Assembly: GCA_965233625.1 (NCBI GenBank)
Contig: OZ247499.1
Span: 3,596,001 to 3,660,000 of the forward strand
Reading direction: 5' to 3'
From: G965233625 sp965233625
GTDB taxonomy: Bacteria; Planctomycetota; Planctomycetia; Pirellulales; Pirellulaceae
Length of the DNA: 64,000 nt
The translations under genes and the position numbers were made by a program. The notes under the pieces were generated by a model. That model worked only from the letters and a program-made list of their open reading frames with translations, did not search any database and was not told the DNA's origin. Shown in pieces: positions 61,963-64,000 of the stretch; the first letter of the stretch is position 1; every line of letters starts with the position of its first letter.

Positions 61963-63027
61963 TTAACGCTGATAGATCGGCAGGAACGCTTTGTCTAGCT
62001 GCAAAATCGTCAGGTTGAGCGAGGTCACGTAGATCTGACCGATGTTGCCGCTCCAGCTGCCGTCTGCGGCGTTCTGTTCTTTGACGATCTTGTCGTACAG
62101 CTTATCGCGGAAGGGAACCCATTCCTTCTGGCCCTGGCGGTAGACGACCTGGGCGTAGTACAGATAGGTGTAGTGCCAGTGTCCGTAAGACCGGCTGCCG
62201 CTGCCGATGTTGTGCAGCTTGTCTTTGGTGTACTTCAGCATGTCGGGCATTTCTTTGCTGTCGTAGTCACCCGCATTATAAAGGGCAGCCAGGGCGGCGG
62301 CGGTAATGGCTGGACGGGAGCTGCCACGGTTGTTGTAACTGTACGAGACGCCGCCGTCTTTGTTCTTGCAGGTGTAGATGTACTTTTTGGCCCGCGTGAT
62401 TACATCGGCAGGAACCGGGATGCCGGCGTTGCGGCAGCCGCGTAGACCCTGCACCTGCGTGATGGTGGTCGAGCCTTCGTCAAAGTTGTTGCCGTCCTTC
62501 GCACTGACGTAACCCCAGCCGCCCGATGGCGTCTGAGCGCTGGCGCTGAAGGCGGCTGCTTTAGTGAGTACATCGACCAGCTCTGCACGCCGCTCTGCGT
62601 CTTCTTCTTCGCCCAGCACCTGCGACAGGAACAACATGGCGTAGCCGTGGCCGTAGGTGTAACGGTTATCGCGCGTCGGATCGCCGATCAGCCCGTTCTT
62701 GCGGCATTTACCAATCAGAAAATCCACCGCCCGGACGATGTTTTTGGCGTACGGTCCCTGGGTAGTGGTCGAACCGGAGCAGGTCAGCGCAACTCCTGCC
62801 AATGCCGCCATGGCGGTGGGATATGTGGGTGCGTGCCAGCTACCCAGGTTGCGGTGCTGCGTGCGGGCGACCCACTTCAAACCCTTATCGATGGCTGCTT
62901 CCCATTTGGGATTCTTCTTGGCAGCTTCGGCGGGCGCCGCCTGGCCCAGAACAGACCCACCCGCGGCGACGCCGGTCAGGGCGGCGAGGGTTTTCAGAGC
63001 GGTGCGGCGGGATTGAGGGCTTTCCAT
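61963..63027 (-). CDS. Tat-exported squalene-cyclase-like toroid protein
   Basis: 354 residues. A twin-arginine signal (SRRTALKTLAALTGVAAGG) is followed by an alpha/alpha toroid of the squalene cyclase/prenyltransferase type: QTPSGGWGYVSAKDG and QNAADGSWSGNIGQIYVTSL are QW-like motifs. The C-terminus (IYVTSLNLTILQLDKAFLPI) closely resembles that of the giant protein at 10796 (LYVTTLNLLSLEVFYRHLPL). The DxDD catalytic motif is missing, so it may bind lipids or serve a structural role rather than cyclise. It is predicted to be periplasmic. Confidence 0.85.
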   Translation of the reverse strand: MESPQSRRTALKTLAALTGVAAGGSVLGQAAPAEAAKKNPKWEAAIDKGLKWVARTQHRNLGSWHAPTYPTAMAALAGVALTCSGSTTTQGPYAKNIVRAVDFLIGKCRKNGLIGDPTRDNRYTYGHGYAMLFLSQVLGEEEDAERRAELVDVLTKAAAFSASAQTPSGGWGYVSAKDGNNFDEGSTTITQVQGLRGCRNAGIPVPADVITRAKKYIYTCKNKDGGVSYSYNNRGSSRPAITAAALAALYNAGDYDSKEMPDMLKYTKDKLHNIGSGSRSYGHWHYTYLYYAQVVYRQGQKEWVPFRDKLYDKIVKEQNAADGSWSGNIGQIYVTSLNLTILQLDKAFLPIYQR

Positions 63028-63227
63028 AATCTACTCCAGGTTGCTTGTTCGCCTGTTTTGAAGCAGCGGCGAAGGCGGGAATTCTCCGGCGTTAGCACTC
63101 TAGTTGCGCAAGTATCGCCAGAAGTTCAAAATAACCGTCGGAATACGCCCTCGCAACCAAAAACAGCCCGTCTGGTGCACAACTGCGGTGGAATCCACAC
63201 GGTTTAAGCCGGTTACGCCGCGGGAGA

Positions 63228-63491
63228 TTATCTGGATTCGTCGCTGGATGGATTGCCAGCAGGCAGCGGTGTGGCCTCTGGCGGGGGGGCGCCAATGCGC
63301 GGTGCATCTTCGATCACGGGCGAAGTCCTGCATGTCAGCGCAATCGAAGCGCCGCCGCAGCAGATCATGGGCGCCAGAAAGCACATCGCAAACAGGAAGA
63401 GCAGCGCCTTGGGCGAATGGCGGGGTGGACGGTAATCTTTGTTCGGCCGGTCCGGGCGGGGTGAATCCGCAGGGGGTGTGTCTTCGCTCAT
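63228..63491 (-). CDS. Small membrane protein, coupled to the MFS gene
   Basis: 87 residues. A Pro/Asp/Arg-rich start of about 27 residues is followed by one hydrophobic helix (ALLFLFAMCFLAPMICCGGA) and a Pro/Ser-rich tail. No family was recognised. ATG 63491 overlaps the stop of the upstream MFS gene by 4 bases (ATGA), so it is translated with the transporter. Confidence 0.6.
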   Translation of the reverse strand: MSEDTPPADSPRPDRPNKDYRPPRHSPKALLFLFAMCFLAPMICCGGASIALTCRTSPVIEDAPRIGAPPPEATPLPAGNPSSDESR

Positions 63492-64000
63492 GCAAATTCC
63501 TCTTCACGTCGAGGTTCATCCAGCCAGAAAGCAGCGACCGCTCCGCACAGGCCGATGCCCGCCATCGTGCAGAACACGGGACCATGACCTGCCAGGTCAA
63601 TCGCCACGCCAACCAGCATCGCCAGCAGCAGATACGGCGCCGCCAGGGTCAGGCTCAGCGTGCTGAGATATCGCGGGTGATCTTCCGGCGGAGCCAGTTC
63701 CAGCACGTAGTTTGAAAGTGTTTTGAACACCACCGGTGTCAGACCCAAAGCAATAAAGGTCAGCCAGGTGTACTGCACCGGCACATCCATCGTGCTCAGC
63801 AGCAGCGTCAACAGCGGCGTGCCAATCGCGGCGAACATCTGTAACTGAAGCGAAAGCCGGTTGCCGAATTTATCGGCCAGAACGCCGGCCAGCAAGCTGA
63901 AGATACCTGCCGAAGCGTTCTGCACCACGACCCACATAAAAACATCGAACGGCTGCGGTTCAAACCGGGTTTTCAACAGCGACACGTAGTGCGGGAACAG
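63488..64000 (-). CDS. MFS transporter, C-terminal part (cut by the window edge)
   Basis: The frame is open to the edge of the window, so the start lies outside. The visible 170 residues hold about five membrane helices: MWVVVQNASAGIFSLLAGVL, LQMFAAIGTPLLTLLL, WLTFIALGLTPVVFKTLSN, LSLTLAAPYLLLAMLVGVAI and FCTMAGIGLCGAVAAFWL. The GVLADKFGNR loop is typical of the major facilitator superfamily. The substrate cannot be told. A small membrane protein gene is coupled downstream. Confidence 0.8.
   Translation of the reverse strand: MFPHYVSLLKTRFEPQPFDVFMWVVVQNASAGIFSLLAGVLADKFGNRLSLQLQMFAAIGTPLLTLLLSTMDVPVQYTWLTFIALGLTPVVFKTLSNYVLELAPPEDHPRYLSTLSLTLAAPYLLLAMLVGVAIDLAGHGPVFCTMAGIGLCGAVAAFWLDEPRREEEFA

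Noticed and set aside
1..64000. tRNA, rRNA, CRISPR array, prophage or insertion sequence
   Set aside because: No cloverleaf-like sequence, no rRNA signature, no regularly spaced direct repeats and no transposase or integrase motifs were recognised by reading. Small RNAs cannot be excluded without a search such as Infernal.

Overview
The window looks like a piece of a Planctomycetota chromosome, probably class Planctomycetia. This is judged from gene content, since no rRNA or tRNA gene is visible. The signs are ECF sigma factors paired with very large Ser/Thr kinases carrying WD40-type propellers, a DUF1559 pseudopilin, a Gfo/Idh/MocA oxidoreductase with a Tat signal, squalene-cyclase-like proteins, SUKH proteins and a Tad pilus locus. 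No phage, transposase, CRISPR array, tRNA or rRNA was recognised.

Layout. 0-4 kb: an accessory stretch with two SUKH (SMI1/KNR4) proteins, an HTH-receiver regulator and small unknowns. 4.4-10.8 kb: superoxide dismutase with a CBM9/DOMON-like partner, an ABC-2 permease with a large non-membrane insert, membrane unknowns and a Tat-exported oxidoreductase. 10.8-32.5 kb: one long leftward block. It starts with a Tad/Flp pilus locus (four Flp-like pilins, a prepilin peptidase, CpaB, TadA, TadB, TadC and two embedded unknown genes). It runs on into a TPR protein, ExbB, ExbD and a 2171-residue protein. That protein has a TonB/TolA-like N-terminus with the S-x3-H membrane motif, an Ala/Pro/Thr/Ser-rich linker of about 1600 residues, and a squalene-cyclase-like toroid at the C-terminus. 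32.8-38.4 kb: a degenerate sulfatase-like protein, an M28 peptidase with a PDZ domain, RNase PH and two unknowns. 38.5-42.7 kb: housekeeping genes (MoeB/ThiF, FabF, ACP, a ComEA-like protein, two TatA proteins). 43-61 kb: a signalling island with three ECF sigma factors. Each sits beside a kinase whose N-terminus carries an H-x3-C-x2-C motif like that of zinc-binding anti-sigma factors. A fourth kinase has the order kinase-RDD-pseudokinase-RDD. 61-64 kb: a membrane unknown, a Tat-exported stand-alone toroid protein, a small membrane protein and the end of an MFS transporter.

How the parts may work together (inference). ExbB and ExbD would form a proton-driven motor acting on the giant TonB/TolA-like protein, whose long linker could reach across a wide periplasm and present a toroid domain instead of a TonB C-terminal domain. 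This block follows the Tad genes on the same strand, with gaps of up to about 260 bases, so the two may share transcription. In the kinase island each receptor-like kinase could sequester and release, or phosphorylate, its neighbouring sigma factor.

Non-coding signals that can be read directly are three Rho-independent-type terminators, two hairpins between the main pilin and the prepilin peptidase gene, and three families of short palindromic or GC-rich intergenic repeats.
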